Shown: one piece after another, positions 1 to 8,047 of the stretch | Position numbering within the stretch: the stretch's first letter is position 1 | How the letters are laid out: every line of letters starts with the position of its first letter | Assembly: GCA_946611025.1 (NCBI GenBank) | Contig: CAMOCR010000003.1 | Span: 1-26,757, forward strand | DNA from: an uncultured Alphaproteobacteria bacterium | Lineage (GTDB): Bacteria; Pseudomonadota; Alphaproteobacteria; Rs-D84 | Reading direction: 5' to 3' | DNA length: 26,757 nucleotides | Position numbers and translations under genes: made by a program | The notes under the pieces: model-generated | What the model was told of the DNA's origin: nothing | Database searches by the model: none | What the model saw: only the letters and a program-made list of their open reading frames with translations

Positions 1-1959
1 GCGGTTGTCGAACGTGTTGCTGTACAAAGAAGTAATTCTGTTATGGCGCGTGCACCATCGGTTGCGGCGGTGTCTGTGTCAAATGACACAACAGTAACAA
101 CAGATGCCAAAGATGCGACGGCAACAATGGATAATTTGGCGGAATTGACCGATTATTGCAAGGCGCAATATACCGCATGTATGGATAATTTCTGTAATGT
201 CTTGGATGATAACCAGGGTCGTTGTTCATGCAGCAAGAATTTGAAAAATTATGAAAAAACTGAAACTGCATTAAAGGCGGCAACCGAAGAATTACAGGAT
301 GTTGCCCAACGTATTCAATATATTGGCTTGACGGCGGATGAAATTACAACATTGTTCACCCAAACCGAGGCCGAATTGGCAATGCAAAACAATTCCGACA
401 GTACCAAGTTGAAAAACGACCTGGATCGTATTAAAAATATGATTGTGGGTGTTAAAACTGGTTCGGCCAGTGCAATTGGTGACAGCGCCGGTATCAGTTT
501 AGATTTGTCGAATTTGTTAAGTTTCAATATCGACAGCACCGGGTTTGATTTGTCGGCACTGTTTGGTGGTACAACATCAGCAAATACATCGTCAATCAAC
601 AACCAACGTGGCGAAGCGTTATATAAAACGGCGGCGGCGCGTTGCAAGGCGGCAGTGTTGAATAACTGTCAGGGTCAAGGTGTCGATATCGCGGTTATTT
701 CGAATTCATATGATTTGGAAATCGACAAGCAATGTATCGTTTACGAACGTGGTTTGACCGATTCGAATAATCAAATGGTTGCAACCGTGCGTAATGCGAA
801 AACCGTTTTGCAAAAGGCGCGTTTGATGGTTGCACAACAAAAGAATCAATATGACCTGCGTGGTTGTATCAGTGCGTTGGATTCGTGCATGCAAGACGAT
901 TATGTCTGCGGTACAGATTACGAAGAATGTCTGGATCCAACGGGTAAATATATCGTAGACGGCGCAGTTGTTGTTGGTTCTATGCCGGGTATATCTGGTA
1001 ATGACTGGAATTGTACTACGACAACGTCTGGTTCTGGGGATAGTGCAACAACGAAAACAACGTGTGATACAAGTGCGACAGGTGGCTTGTATTCCGTATG
1101 GAACAAGGGTGGCTCGGGACAAAACATTTGGTCACCTGATACCAATAATCCATATACAATATCAAGTTATATAAACGACACGTTGAGTGAGAATGCAGCA
1201 AAATCTATGGCGCCAAAAGATATATCTGAATTTTTGCAGAGCAAGATTGGTTATCATGATAACAGCACCGGCAAAAACTATGGTATGTGCATATCGGTGT
1301 TGAATAAATGCCAAGATTACACATATGATAAATCTGGTAAATATATGGCAAAGAACAGCATTATTTCCAACTATATGGAACGTGCAATGCGTCAAATTAA
1401 GACCGCCCAGGATACATTGTTGGCGAACTATGCATCCAGCTGTTTGTCTGATGTCACATCGTGCTTAAGCCAGAATAACTATTCATTCTCGGCTTCGTCA
1501 TCGGTGAACCCATCGGATATGGCGATACGCGCATGTTTACCAGTTATCAATTCGTGTCGTTCGGCGACACTGGGGTTGAAACAAGCAACTGTACAGATTG
1601 ATTCGTTGGAGGATATCTATAAATGGTTAGATGCAGGTATCGCGACCAGTTACCAAGCCGTATGTGAAGGTACCGGTGGTACATGGGGGAAGACAACCAA
1701 TGGTACTACTGTATCAGGAACAGATGGTCAGTGTACCTGTTCAGATAACTCTACCCAGGATTCGACAAAGCGTTACTGTGTTTGCAACTCTGGCTATACG
1801 ATGTACGAATCAAAGTGTATAGAAAATGCGAAATATAACTGTATCAGAGGTGGAAATAATGTTGTTACAACGACTGAAAGTGGTACAACATGCACCTGCA
1901 AAGAGGGTTTCAATAACGCAGAATCAGATGGAACTTGTGAGAAGACGGTGACTCTTTAA
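1..1959 (+). CDS. Cysteine-rich repeat surface/secreted protein, 5' end outside window
   Basis: The reading frame is open from base 1, so the ATG at 43 is probably internal and the N-terminus lies upstream. About 652 residues are visible. The family is not recognised. Recurrent pairs of the form C-x6-C occur (CKAQYTAC, CISALDSC, CISVLNKC, CLSDVTSC, CLPVINSC, plus a C-x7-C variant CKAAVLNNC), often followed by helical Gln/Lys/Ala-rich stretches. The last 90 residues hold closely spaced Cys motifs (CTCS, CVCNSGY, CTCKEGF) that resemble EGF-like or other disulphide-rich modules. The number and regular spacing of Cys suggest an oxidising location, meaning periplasm or cell surface; this is inference. 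No transmembrane segment is visible in the part present. The gene ends 25 bases before a strong terminator. That it is a real gene is near certain; its role is unknown. Confidence 0.8.
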   Translation, partial: AVVERVAVQRSNSVMARAPSVAAVSVSNDTTVTTDAKDATATMDNLAELTDYCKAQYTACMDNFCNVLDDNQGRCSCSKNLKNYEKTETALKAATEELQDVAQRIQYIGLTADEITTLFTQTEAELAMQNNSDSTKLKNDLDRIKNMIVGVKTGSASAIGDSAGISLDLSNLLSFNIDSTGFDLSALFGGTTSANTSSINNQRGEALYKTAAARCKAAVLNNCQGQGVDIAVISNSYDLEIDKQCIVYERGLTDSNNQMVATVRNAKTVLQKARLMVAQQKNQYDLRGCISALDSCMQDDYVCGTDYEECLDPTGKYIVDGAVVVGSMPGISGNDWNCTTTTSGSGDSATTKTTCDTSATGGLYSVWNKGGSGQNIWSPDTNNPYTISSYINDTLSENAAKSMAPKDISEFLQSKIGYHDNSTGKNYGMCISVLNKCQDYTYDKSGKYMAKNSIISNYMERAMRQIKTAQDTLLANYASSCLSDVTSCLSQNNYSFSASSSVNPSDMAIRACLPVINSCRSATLGLKQATVQIDSLEDIYKWLDAGIATSYQAVCEGTGGTWGKTTNGTTVSGTDGQCTCSDNSTQDSTKRYCVCNSGYTMYESKCIENAKYNCIRGGNNVVTTTESGTTCTCKEGFNNAESDGTCEKTVTL

Positions 1960-1984
1960 GGTAGTGGTTCGTAAGAATACAATA

Positions 1985-2010
1985 AAAAACCGCCCGATTG
2001 GGCGGTTTTT
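1985..2010. terminator. Bidirectional intrinsic terminator
   Basis: An 11-bp stem (five A-T pairs, then CCGCCC/GGGCGG) closes a GATT loop. It has A's on the left and T's on the right, so a U-tract is made on either strand. It ends the Cys-rich gene on the plus strand and can stop mraZ transcription on the minus strand. Confidence 0.85.
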
Positions 2011-2101
2011 CTTTGTCGTTTTTTTATTTGAACTTTGCACCTTGAACTTTGAAATCACGGCACCGCGGCATGCGACACCATGACGGGTGACGGATAAACT
2101 T

Positions 2102-2545
2102 TTAAATCTTGAAATCTGGGCGGTTCTGGCGCAGGCGCCCCAGCGCGCCATCTTGCATTTTGCGGAACGCGGCGGGGTTCCAGATTTGAAAACTGTTCCC
2201 GCGGCCAACAAATACCGCCGTGTCTGTAATGCCCGCGTGTGCTAATAAATCGCTTGGGATAACAATACGACCCGTCACATCAAATGACAATGGGCGTGCA
2301 TCGGCAAACAACATTGCGGTCATGTCGTCCAGTGTGCCGTCAAATACCCCCATTTTATCGGTCGCCGATGCCAATGCCGCCATGCGCGACATAGACAGCC
2401 CTTCGATGCAATTATTGGTAAATGAACGGTACAAAACAACACCCGCAAAATTATCGCCCGCCACAGCAGCGCGAAAAGATGCCGGCACAGAAATACGCCC
2501 TTTGTTGTCCAAACGATTTTCATAAGATGAGAGAAACAATGACAT
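2102..2545 (-). CDS. mraZ: Transcriptional regulator MraZ
   Basis: This 147-residue protein has the two tandem SpoVT/AbrB-like half-domains of MraZ. The first motif near residues 9-24 reads ENRLDNKGRISVPASFR and the second near residues 90-103 reads FDVTGRIVIPSDLL. Length and motif spacing match the family. MraZ is a ring-forming DNA-binding protein that normally controls its own operon, the dcw cell-division and cell-wall cluster, where it precedes rsmH. Here it stands alone: downstream on the minus strand come only a terminator and the convergent Cys-rich gene. The start lies at 2545 behind a weak AAGAA ribosome site. Its targets may include its own promoter or a dcw cluster elsewhere; no canonical TGGG triple repeat is seen upstream. 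Family assignment is firm. Confidence 0.93.
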   Translation of the reverse strand: MSLFLSSYENRLDNKGRISVPASFRAAVAGDNFAGVVLYRSFTNNCIEGLSMSRMAALASATDKMGVFDGTLDDMTAMLFADARPLSFDVTGRIVIPSDLLAHAGITDTAVFVGRGNSFQIWNPAAFRKMQDGALGRLRQNRPDFKI

Positions 2546-2600
2546 TTCTTAATCTTTTTTCGGGGTTTTTGCATCGACACCTTGTCGTACCTTGATATGA

Positions 2601-2635
2601 ACCCTAGCATACTAAAAATTGGTTGTCAATGACAA
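2601..2635 (-). promoter_or_regulatory. Candidate mraZ promoter with a palindrome over the -35 box
   Basis: On the minus strand TTGACA (2624-2629) is followed after 17 bases by TAGGGT (2601-2606). An alternative reading is TTGTCA-18-TATGCT (2630-2635 and 2606-2611). A perfect 13-base palindrome, TTGTCAATGACAA (2623-2635), covers both -35 boxes and could be an operator. Confidence 0.5.
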
Positions 2636-2720
2636 ATTATAATCATTTTATGGGATTTTATGGTTTCGCATGTAAAAAATAAATATTTTTAAATAAAATG
2701 AAAATAATTAAATTTTATGC

Positions 2721-2750
2721 TTGACCTGCGATTCGTTTTTGTTCTATCAT
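2721..2750 (+). promoter_or_regulatory. Sigma-70-type promoter for the 112-aa gene
   Basis: TTGACC (2721-2726), an 18-base spacer and TATCAT (2745-2750) lie in AT-rich DNA, about 170 bases before the start codon. This implies a leader of roughly 160 nt. Confidence 0.55.
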
Positions 2751-2836
2751 GATTGTATAGACAAGGAAGGAAACTTCAAAAAGCCCAGAAAACCGCCTAA
2801 AAGCCGGAATTCTGTAAAAAAACAAAACGACAAAGG

Positions 2837-2893
2837 AAAATTGAAATCGATTTTTGTAAATACATCGTGTAAATACAAAATTGAATCAATTTT
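2837..2893 (+). repeat. Paired palindromes flanking a tandem direct repeat in a 5' leader
   Basis: AAAATTGA-AA-TCGATTTT (2837-2854, one mismatched pair) and AAAATTGA-A-TCAATTTT (2877-2893, perfect) flank two copies of TGTAAATACA (2855-2864 and 2868-2877). The block ends about 14 bases before the AGGAGG ribosome site. It may be an operator array or an RNA structure controlling the downstream gene. Confidence 0.6.
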
Positions 2894-2920
2894 ACTTGCA
2901 ACATCAGGAGGGACACGCGC

Positions 2921-3259
2921 ATGTCAAAGAAAAACATAAAAGATATCATGATTGCCCTGAACAATGTCTTGACGACAACTGTTTGGGTAAATAACGATCG
3001 CCAGATTATATCGCTGGCTGATGAATTGCACATTGGGAAAAACAATTCCCCACGTTCAATCGAAGATTTATCACGTCCATCATTGGTTGGTGCATATGTT
3101 TCATTGCAAATTCGCACTGACAATTTTGACGTTGCCGCTGAAAGTCTGGAAACCAAAGATTTGGCATTACGCGTAAAATCGATGGTTTTTGCCGAAGCGA
3201 AAAAATTACTTGATGCGGGTGATGTTGCCGGCGAGTCCGGTGTTGCACGCGCCGCATAA
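2921..3259 (+). CDS. Hypothetical 112-aa protein of unknown function
   Basis: The start is set by a strong AGGAGG ribosome site 8 bases upstream. The protein is soluble and mainly helical in appearance, with no signal peptide, Cys or membrane segment. It begins MSKKNIKDIM, has a polar middle (IGKNNSPRSIEDLSRP) and ends in a helix of the type EAKKLLDAGDVAGE. I do not recognise a family. Position and size recall RNA polymerase omega, but the omega signature is absent. It has its own promoter and terminator, so it is a single-gene unit. The long repeat-rich leader suggests regulated expression. Confidence 0.75.
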   Translation: MSKKNIKDIMIALNNVLTTTVWVNNDRQIISLADELHIGKNNSPRSIEDLSRPSLVGAYVSLQIRTDNFDVAAESLETKDLALRVKSMVFAEAKKLLDAGDVAGESGVARAA

Positions 3260-3333
3260 AACCCCATACCGCGCGTGTAGCGTTGGTTTTCTGGGGGCAA
3301 ATCAGTTTTCCGTTTACGGAAAGGAAGGGAGCG

Positions 3334-3357
3334 CCGCCGACAAGTAATTGTCGGCGG
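3334..3357 (+). terminator. Intrinsic terminator after the 112-aa gene
   Basis: A 10-bp stem CCGCCGACAA/TTGTCGGCGG closes a GTAA loop and is followed by TTCAATTTTTT. A smaller hairpin (TTTCCG-TTTA-CGGAAA, 3307-3322) precedes it. Confidence 0.75.
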
Positions 3358-3366
3358 TTCAATTTT

Positions 3367-5355
3367 TTACCAAATTTTAACGCGTTTATCCGGCGCAATG
3401 TACATTTTGTCGGTATCGGTAATGTGGTATGCATCATACCATGCGTCAATCTGGGGCAAAATGCCGTTCACACGGTTGCGCCCCAGGGAGTGTTCATCAA
3501 CCTTGGTCAAACGTAATTTTTCATCGTCACGGATATTGCCCGCCCATGCGCCCGCGTACGCGATAAAGAAGCGCATGTCGGGGGTTAAATCAAATGCGGT
3601 ATTTGATGGCGTGCCAAAGTTTTTATATGCCGTATATGCAACGGTCACCCCACCATAGTCCGCCAAGTTTTCGCCCAATGTAAATTCGCCATTTGCATGA
3701 ATTCCGGGGGCAATTTCAATTTTGTTAAAGAAGTCGCGTAAAACATTGCTGCGTTTGACAAAGTTTTCGGCATCATTCGGTGCCCACCAATCGCGCAGGT
3801 TGCCGGTTGCGTCAAACTGGCGTCCGGAATCATCGAATCCGTGTGTCATTTCGTGCCCAATAACCGAACCAATCGCACCATAGTTAAATGCATCGTCCGC
3901 CGCCATGTCAAAGAACGGATATTGCAATATGCCCGCCGGAAAACATATTTCGTTTGTCGATGGGTCGTAATATGCGTTCACTTCGTGTGCGTTCATGTAC
4001 CACAATGTTGGGTCTTTTTCACGACCGATTTTGTCCAGCCAAAACGCATCTTCGAATTTCGACACGTTTACCATGTTTTCCCACAGTGTCGTGTTTTTGT
4101 CAATGTGCAATTTCGAATAATCACGCCATTTTTCAGGGTACCCGATTTTTGCACGGAAAGTTCCCAGTTTTTCCATTGCGCGCTTTTTCGTGTCCGCCCC
4201 CATCCATTCCAAATTTTCAATACGCATGCCCAATGCGCGTTGCAGGTTTTTAACCAATTTTTCCATACGCGATTTCGCCGCTGATGAAAAATATTTCTTT
4301 ACATACAGGTGACCGATTTCTTCGCCAAGTGTGTCGTCCAGCATTGCAACCGCGCGTTTCCAACGTGGTTTCTGTTCCAATTGACCCGCCAAAAAGCGAT
4401 TATAAAAATCAAATGTGATGTCATATGTTGTGTCGTCCAGTAATGAATCTGCGGCGCAGACAATGCGATATTTCAAGTATGCCTTTATCAAATCAAAATC
4501 AGTGTCGTGCATAATTGCGATGGATTCACGGATTGCTTCTGGTTGGTTTATGTTGATGTCTGTTGCCGCCGCCGCACCGCGTGCCGCCAAGTATGCATCC
4601 CAATCAAAACCCGAAAAGTTTTCACGCACTGCGTCCAATGTCATTTTGTGATAGTTCGCATGTGGGTCGCGTAATTTTTCCTTTGGATAAAATGATTTCG
4701 CCATGCGTTCTTCGAACTTATAAAGCTTTTCTGCATCAACAGGTATGCCAAAGTTTTTCATTTGTTTGGCAATGAATTTTTTGTATTCAGCGCGTGCCTT
4801 GATTGATTTTTCATCGGTATCGAAATAATAATCACGTGCCAGACCAATGCCACCTTGGCCGATGTTATAGATATAGTGTGTGCTGTCCATTTCGTCCAAT
4901 GCAACACCATCACCCCAAAATGCCGATGAATAGGCGTGCATTTTGCCCAGATATGCCGGTAATTCGGTCGCCGATTTTAATGCGTCTATTTCGGCAATGT
5001 ATGGCGCAACGGGTGATGTTTTGTCGGCGTTTAATTTGTCGGCATTCATTGCAATGCGGTACAGTGTGCCAATTTTCCCGGTGTCGTTTTCAGCAATTTC
5101 GCGTACGCGTTCCAGGTTTGTATTGCGTAAAACATCAAACGCGCCATAACGTGTATAATCATCTGGAATTGGATTTTTGATTGCCCAACCACGTGTCGCA
5201 TAATCGTAAAAGTCGTCACCCGGGCGAACGGTTAAATCCATGTTTTCAATTTTTATCCCAGCATCCATATTTTTCCCCCTTGTTATATATACTGCGAAAA
5301 TTGTTGTTGCAACAACGGCGACAATTCCCAAAATATTAAGAGTCTTGTGTTCCAT
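3367..5355 (-). CDS. pepO: M13 family zinc metallopeptidase (PepO/neprilysin-like)
   Basis: The protein has 662 residues, the usual size for M13 peptidases. A membrane segment or uncleaved signal (about residues 6-24) places the catalytic body in the periplasm. The zinc site HEMTH starts at residue 501 (H501, E502, H505), followed by GFDDSGRQFD. The third ligand lies in GENLAD (E562, with D566). The substrate-binding NAYYDPSTNEICFPAGILQ segment precedes the zinc site. It ends in the C-terminal Trp typical of the family (VKIW) without the CxxW cysteine of mammalian members. The family cleaves short peptides of up to about 40 residues, so a periplasmic peptide-processing role is likely. It is the second gene of an operon with hemW: 8 bases separate the hemW stop from this start, with AGGAA as ribosome site. 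Confidence 0.92.
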   Translation of the reverse strand: MEHKTLNILGIVAVVATTIFAVYITRGKNMDAGIKIENMDLTVRPGDDFYDYATRGWAIKNPIPDDYTRYGAFDVLRNTNLERVREIAENDTGKIGTLYRIAMNADKLNADKTSPVAPYIAEIDALKSATELPAYLGKMHAYSSAFWGDGVALDEMDSTHYIYNIGQGGIGLARDYYFDTDEKSIKARAEYKKFIAKQMKNFGIPVDAEKLYKFEERMAKSFYPKEKLRDPHANYHKMTLDAVRENFSGFDWDAYLAARGAAAATDININQPEAIRESIAIMHDTDFDLIKAYLKYRIVCAADSLLDDTTYDITFDFYNRFLAGQLEQKPRWKRAVAMLDDTLGEEIGHLYVKKYFSSAAKSRMEKLVKNLQRALGMRIENLEWMGADTKKRAMEKLGTFRAKIGYPEKWRDYSKLHIDKNTTLWENMVNVSKFEDAFWLDKIGREKDPTLWYMNAHEVNAYYDPSTNEICFPAGILQYPFFDMAADDAFNYGAIGSVIGHEMTHGFDDSGRQFDATGNLRDWWAPNDAENFVKRSNVLRDFFNKIEIAPGIHANGEFTLGENLADYGGVTVAYTAYKNFGTPSNTAFDLTPDMRFFIAYAGAWAGNIRDDEKLRLTKVDEHSLGRNRVNGILPQIDAWYDAYHITDTDKMYIAPDKRVKIW

Positions 5356-5363
5356 ATGTGTTC

Positions 5364-6419
5364 CTATTTAATCAAATTCGTAACCAAGTCGTCCAGAACA
5401 ATAATTCCGCGTTCGGTTGCGCGCATGCGGTCGCCAATAATTGTGACCATGTCTGGATGCGTTGCGATGTATTCCATATCTAGCACATTTTTTATATCGT
5501 TTGCAAGTAATACACCGCGCATTGTTCGCATGCCGGTAATTACTTTTTCAATTGCGCGCGCCATAGATGACATTTGTTCGAATTTTTCGCCATCACCCAA
5601 TTGTTCATACCATGTGCCATCAAGAAAAACACGACCCGCCGCGCCATGCCCAATACCAATGTATGCCGCACCATCCCACACATTTTGATTATGGCGACAT
5701 TCAAAGCCAGCGCGGGCATAATTTGAAACCTCGTACCGGGGTAAATTCAATGTATCGCTGATTGCGGTGTACATATCTGCCATTTCATCATTTGTTGGCA
5801 TGTCCAGATTCATTTTACCGAATGGGGTGTTTGCTTCAATTGTCAATTCATACATTGAACAATGCGTCAACCCGATTTTATTTATATTGCGACATAATTC
5901 TGTCACTGTTTTTGCATTATGGTGTGGCAGACCATAAATAAAGTCCGCAGAAACACGAATGTCGCGTGACATTGCAACATCAATTAAACGCATTGCGTCA
6001 CGCACGGTATGTCTGCGTCCCAAAAATGCTAATTCGTTATCATTCAATGATTGTACCCCGATTGACAGGCGATTTACCCCAGATGAAATAAATTCATCCA
6101 AACGCGCCTTGTCCAGTGTACCGGGGTTTGATTCAATTGTGATTTCGGCATCAGGCGCGATATCAAATGTGTTGTTTAATTTTTCCATGATATGCGCAAA
6201 ACAACGTGTCGGCATCAGTGATGGTGTGCCACCACCAAAAAACACGGTTGGAACGGAAACTTTGCCTAATTTTTTGCCCCAGAAATCGATTTCTGTCAAA
6301 ATGCCGTTGGTATATGTGTCCCAATCGGGTGCGGCGCATGCACGGCTGAAAAATGCGCAATAATTGCATTTTGACATGCAAAATGGAACATGAATATAAA
6401 TATTGTGGCATGTGTTCAT
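5364..6419 (-). CDS. hemW: Radical SAM heme chaperone HemW (HemN-like)
   Basis: The protein has 351 residues. A radical SAM cluster CMSKCNYC (C14, C18, C21) follows the IYIHVPFC lead-in typical of the HemN/HemW family. GGGTPS (62-67) is the SAM-binding glycine motif, followed by ESNPGT and GVQSLND, also typical. HemW binds heme and helps insert it into respiratory proteins; it is often mis-annotated as oxygen-independent coproporphyrinogen oxidase. The short N-terminus before the cluster favours HemW over HemN. It is slightly shorter than the E. coli protein. The start at 6419 has no ribosome site, and the predicted promoter lies so close that the mRNA may be leaderless. It is the first gene of the hemW-pepO operon. 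Confidence 0.88.
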   Translation of the reverse strand: MNTCHNIYIHVPFCMSKCNYCAFFSRACAAPDWDTYTNGILTEIDFWGKKLGKVSVPTVFFGGGTPSLMPTRCFAHIMEKLNNTFDIAPDAEITIESNPGTLDKARLDEFISSGVNRLSIGVQSLNDNELAFLGRRHTVRDAMRLIDVAMSRDIRVSADFIYGLPHHNAKTVTELCRNINKIGLTHCSMYELTIEANTPFGKMNLDMPTNDEMADMYTAISDTLNLPRYEVSNYARAGFECRHNQNVWDGAAYIGIGHGAAGRVFLDGTWYEQLGDGEKFEQMSSMARAIEKVITGMRTMRGVLLANDIKNVLDMEYIATHPDMVTIIGDRMRATERGIIVLDDLVTNLIK

Positions 6420-6428
6420 CGTACGGGC

Positions 6429-6456
6429 ATTGTACAGCGAATGTCTTTTCGTGCAA
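6429..6456 (-). promoter_or_regulatory. hemW promoter, near-leaderless
   Basis: On the minus strand TTGCAC (6451-6456), 16 bases and TACAAT (6429-6434). The -10 box ends 10 bases from the ATG at 6419, so transcription would begin within a few bases of the start codon. Confidence 0.5.
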
Positions 6457-6490
6457 GTGATAAATGAAAACGCTTTTTAATAACCTTTTT

Positions 6491-6502
6491 TTGTGATATA
6501 AT
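6491..6502 (+). promoter_or_regulatory. Promoter -10 for the outer-membrane barrel gene
   Basis: TATAAT (6497-6502) is preceded by TTGTGA, giving a near extended -10 element. The -35 region is only a T-run (around 6475). The purine-rich ribosome site AGGGAAGG ends directly against the ATG at 6521. Confidence 0.5.
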
Positions 6503-6520
6503 AAGTCATATTAGGGAAGG

Positions 6521-8032
6521 ATGAAGACAGGGGAAATCGCATTTTTGGCGGCTTTTTTGGCACCTTTTGCGGCGTTTGCGGCAAATGAAGGGGTGCCGTC
6601 ATACTATCAAACACAGCGCGCGCCAACCGCAAACCAGGCGGCGTATGGGCAATATGTGAATATGGGGTATTCCCAATATGTCGGGCAATCTGGACAAAAG
6701 CAGGTTGTTGCCACAAATACATATACATACCAGGTTCCGCGTGCAAATGTCCCAACAATCGCAGAATCACAATCATCATATTCGGGATATGCAACAAATG
6801 GTACAATGACCGCAAATGGCGTATCGGTGCCGGCGGAAAGCGAACCTGCAACAACGGTGCATGCCGGATATTCGCGCAGATTTGCCGATTTTCAATTCAA
6901 GACGGGTGTGAATTCTGTTCTGGAATGGGACGATATGGTTTTCAACGAAATCAATGTCGGTGCACAACATAATTTTAGTCTGCGTGGTTTCGATTTGTTT
7001 GCATATGCAGATTATACATATGGCGACATGGCATCGGCGGGGTTGTCGATGGACTATGACTTGGAACCATATGATTGGGCGGATGAAAGATATGGTATTT
7101 TCACAATTTCAATGGGTGACCAAACGGGGCGCACTAATCACTTGCGCGTGGGGTTTGGTGCACATCATATTTGGGATTTGTGGGGTTGGAAAATATCACC
7201 ATCGATTGGTTACGAAGTATTCAAACATAACCTGAAAATGTCGAACCATTTGTATCCAAACCCGGGTATTTATTTGCCGTTGATGGCGACCAGTGGTGAT
7301 TATGTTTATGGTGACGAAGAGGGAAACTATTTCACATTGCCGACCGATGTTGAACCCCAGGCCGATTGGTACCAGGTTTGTATGTCGCCCGAAGATATTA
7401 AATTGGTAAATTCATCGACACCGTATGCATCGCTGGGGACATCGTTTACGACCGTAGATTATACAACATCGTTGCAAGATAAACCGTGGGGTGTATACAG
7501 CGGCGAATGTGTAATTATTGGTGGTGATGGCCCAATTTTGATTGATGGCACAACGCATATTTATAATACGACATGGTCGGGATTCTATGTCGGCTTGGAA
7601 ATTGAAAAACAGATGACATTGGCGGATAAATTGCGTTTCTATGTGCAATTTGGTTTGCCGAAATATTCATCCGAAGGCATTTGGCCAAACCGTGATGATT
7701 GGCAACAAAAACCCAGTTTCTTGGACGAAGGTGACAATGGCGCATATTCATACATGGCAGAAATGGAATATAATTTGAAATTGTCAAATCGTTTGCAGTT
7801 GGCGTTAAAGGTTGATACGAACTATTTCCATGTTGGTAAAATTGGTGGCGAATTATATGTTGCATCATATGGACAATATTTGCTGGACGAAAACGGGCAA
7901 TATGTCTTAGACAATAACGGCAACCCAATTTATGAAACGGTTGCAGCCCACACCGAAAAAATCACAGAATCATTGAAAGAAGCGACCTGGCAATCGTTTG
8001 GTATTCATCTGGGTGTTAAATACGCATTCTAA
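6521..8032 (+). CDS. Outer-membrane beta-barrel protein, omptin-like
   Basis: The 503-residue protein has a signal peptide (residues 1-20, cut near AFA|ANEG), a Tyr/Gln/Ser-rich linker (25-110), then alternating amphipathic strands, and ends in GVKYAF with the terminal Phe needed for BAM-mediated insertion. By eye the strand pattern resembles omptins: a DYD at 178-180 falls where omptins have the catalytic DxD, and the end corresponds to omptin GLKYTF. The loop that carries Asp-His in omptins reads SSEGIWPNRDDWQ (383-395) with no His, so protease activity is doubtful. A roughly 100-residue extra segment (about 251-350) contains the only two Cys, C287 and C330, which could form a disulphide. 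It could instead be a generic porin-like barrel. mltB follows closely. Confidence 0.7.
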   Translation: MKTGEIAFLAAFLAPFAAFAANEGVPSYYQTQRAPTANQAAYGQYVNMGYSQYVGQSGQKQVVATNTYTYQVPRANVPTIAESQSSYSGYATNGTMTANGVSVPAESEPATTVHAGYSRRFADFQFKTGVNSVLEWDDMVFNEINVGAQHNFSLRGFDLFAYADYTYGDMASAGLSMDYDLEPYDWADERYGIFTISMGDQTGRTNHLRVGFGAHHIWDLWGWKISPSIGYEVFKHNLKMSNHLYPNPGIYLPLMATSGDYVYGDEEGNYFTLPTDVEPQADWYQVCMSPEDIKLVNSSTPYASLGTSFTTVDYTTSLQDKPWGVYSGECVIIGGDGPILIDGTTHIYNTTWSGFYVGLEIEKQMTLADKLRFYVQFGLPKYSSEGIWPNRDDWQQKPSFLDEGDNGAYSYMAEMEYNLKLSNRLQLALKVDTNYFHVGKIGGELYVASYGQYLLDENGQYVLDNNGNPIYETVAAHTEKITESLKEATWQSFGIHLGVKYAF

Positions 8033-8047
8033 TTTGGGGGATTGACA

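Larger units (their letters stand above)
2546..2920. other. 375-base divergent intergenic region between mraZ and the 112-aa gene
   Basis: No gene is supported here. The region is AT-rich and holds the mraZ promoter on the left, a plus-strand promoter in the middle, and a roughly 160-base leader with palindromes and direct repeats running up to the AGGAGG ribosome site at about 2907-2912. Confidence 0.7.

Noticed and set aside
2546..2720. MraZ-type TGGG direct repeats upstream of mraZ
   Set aside because: Only one TGGGA followed at the right spacing by TGGTT occurs (near 2650-2664), on the strand facing away from mraZ. That is too weak to call an operator.
2921..3259. 112-aa protein as RNA polymerase omega subunit (RpoZ)
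   Set aside because: Size fits, but the N-terminal omega signature and the conserved Arg-Ala-rich helix are missing.
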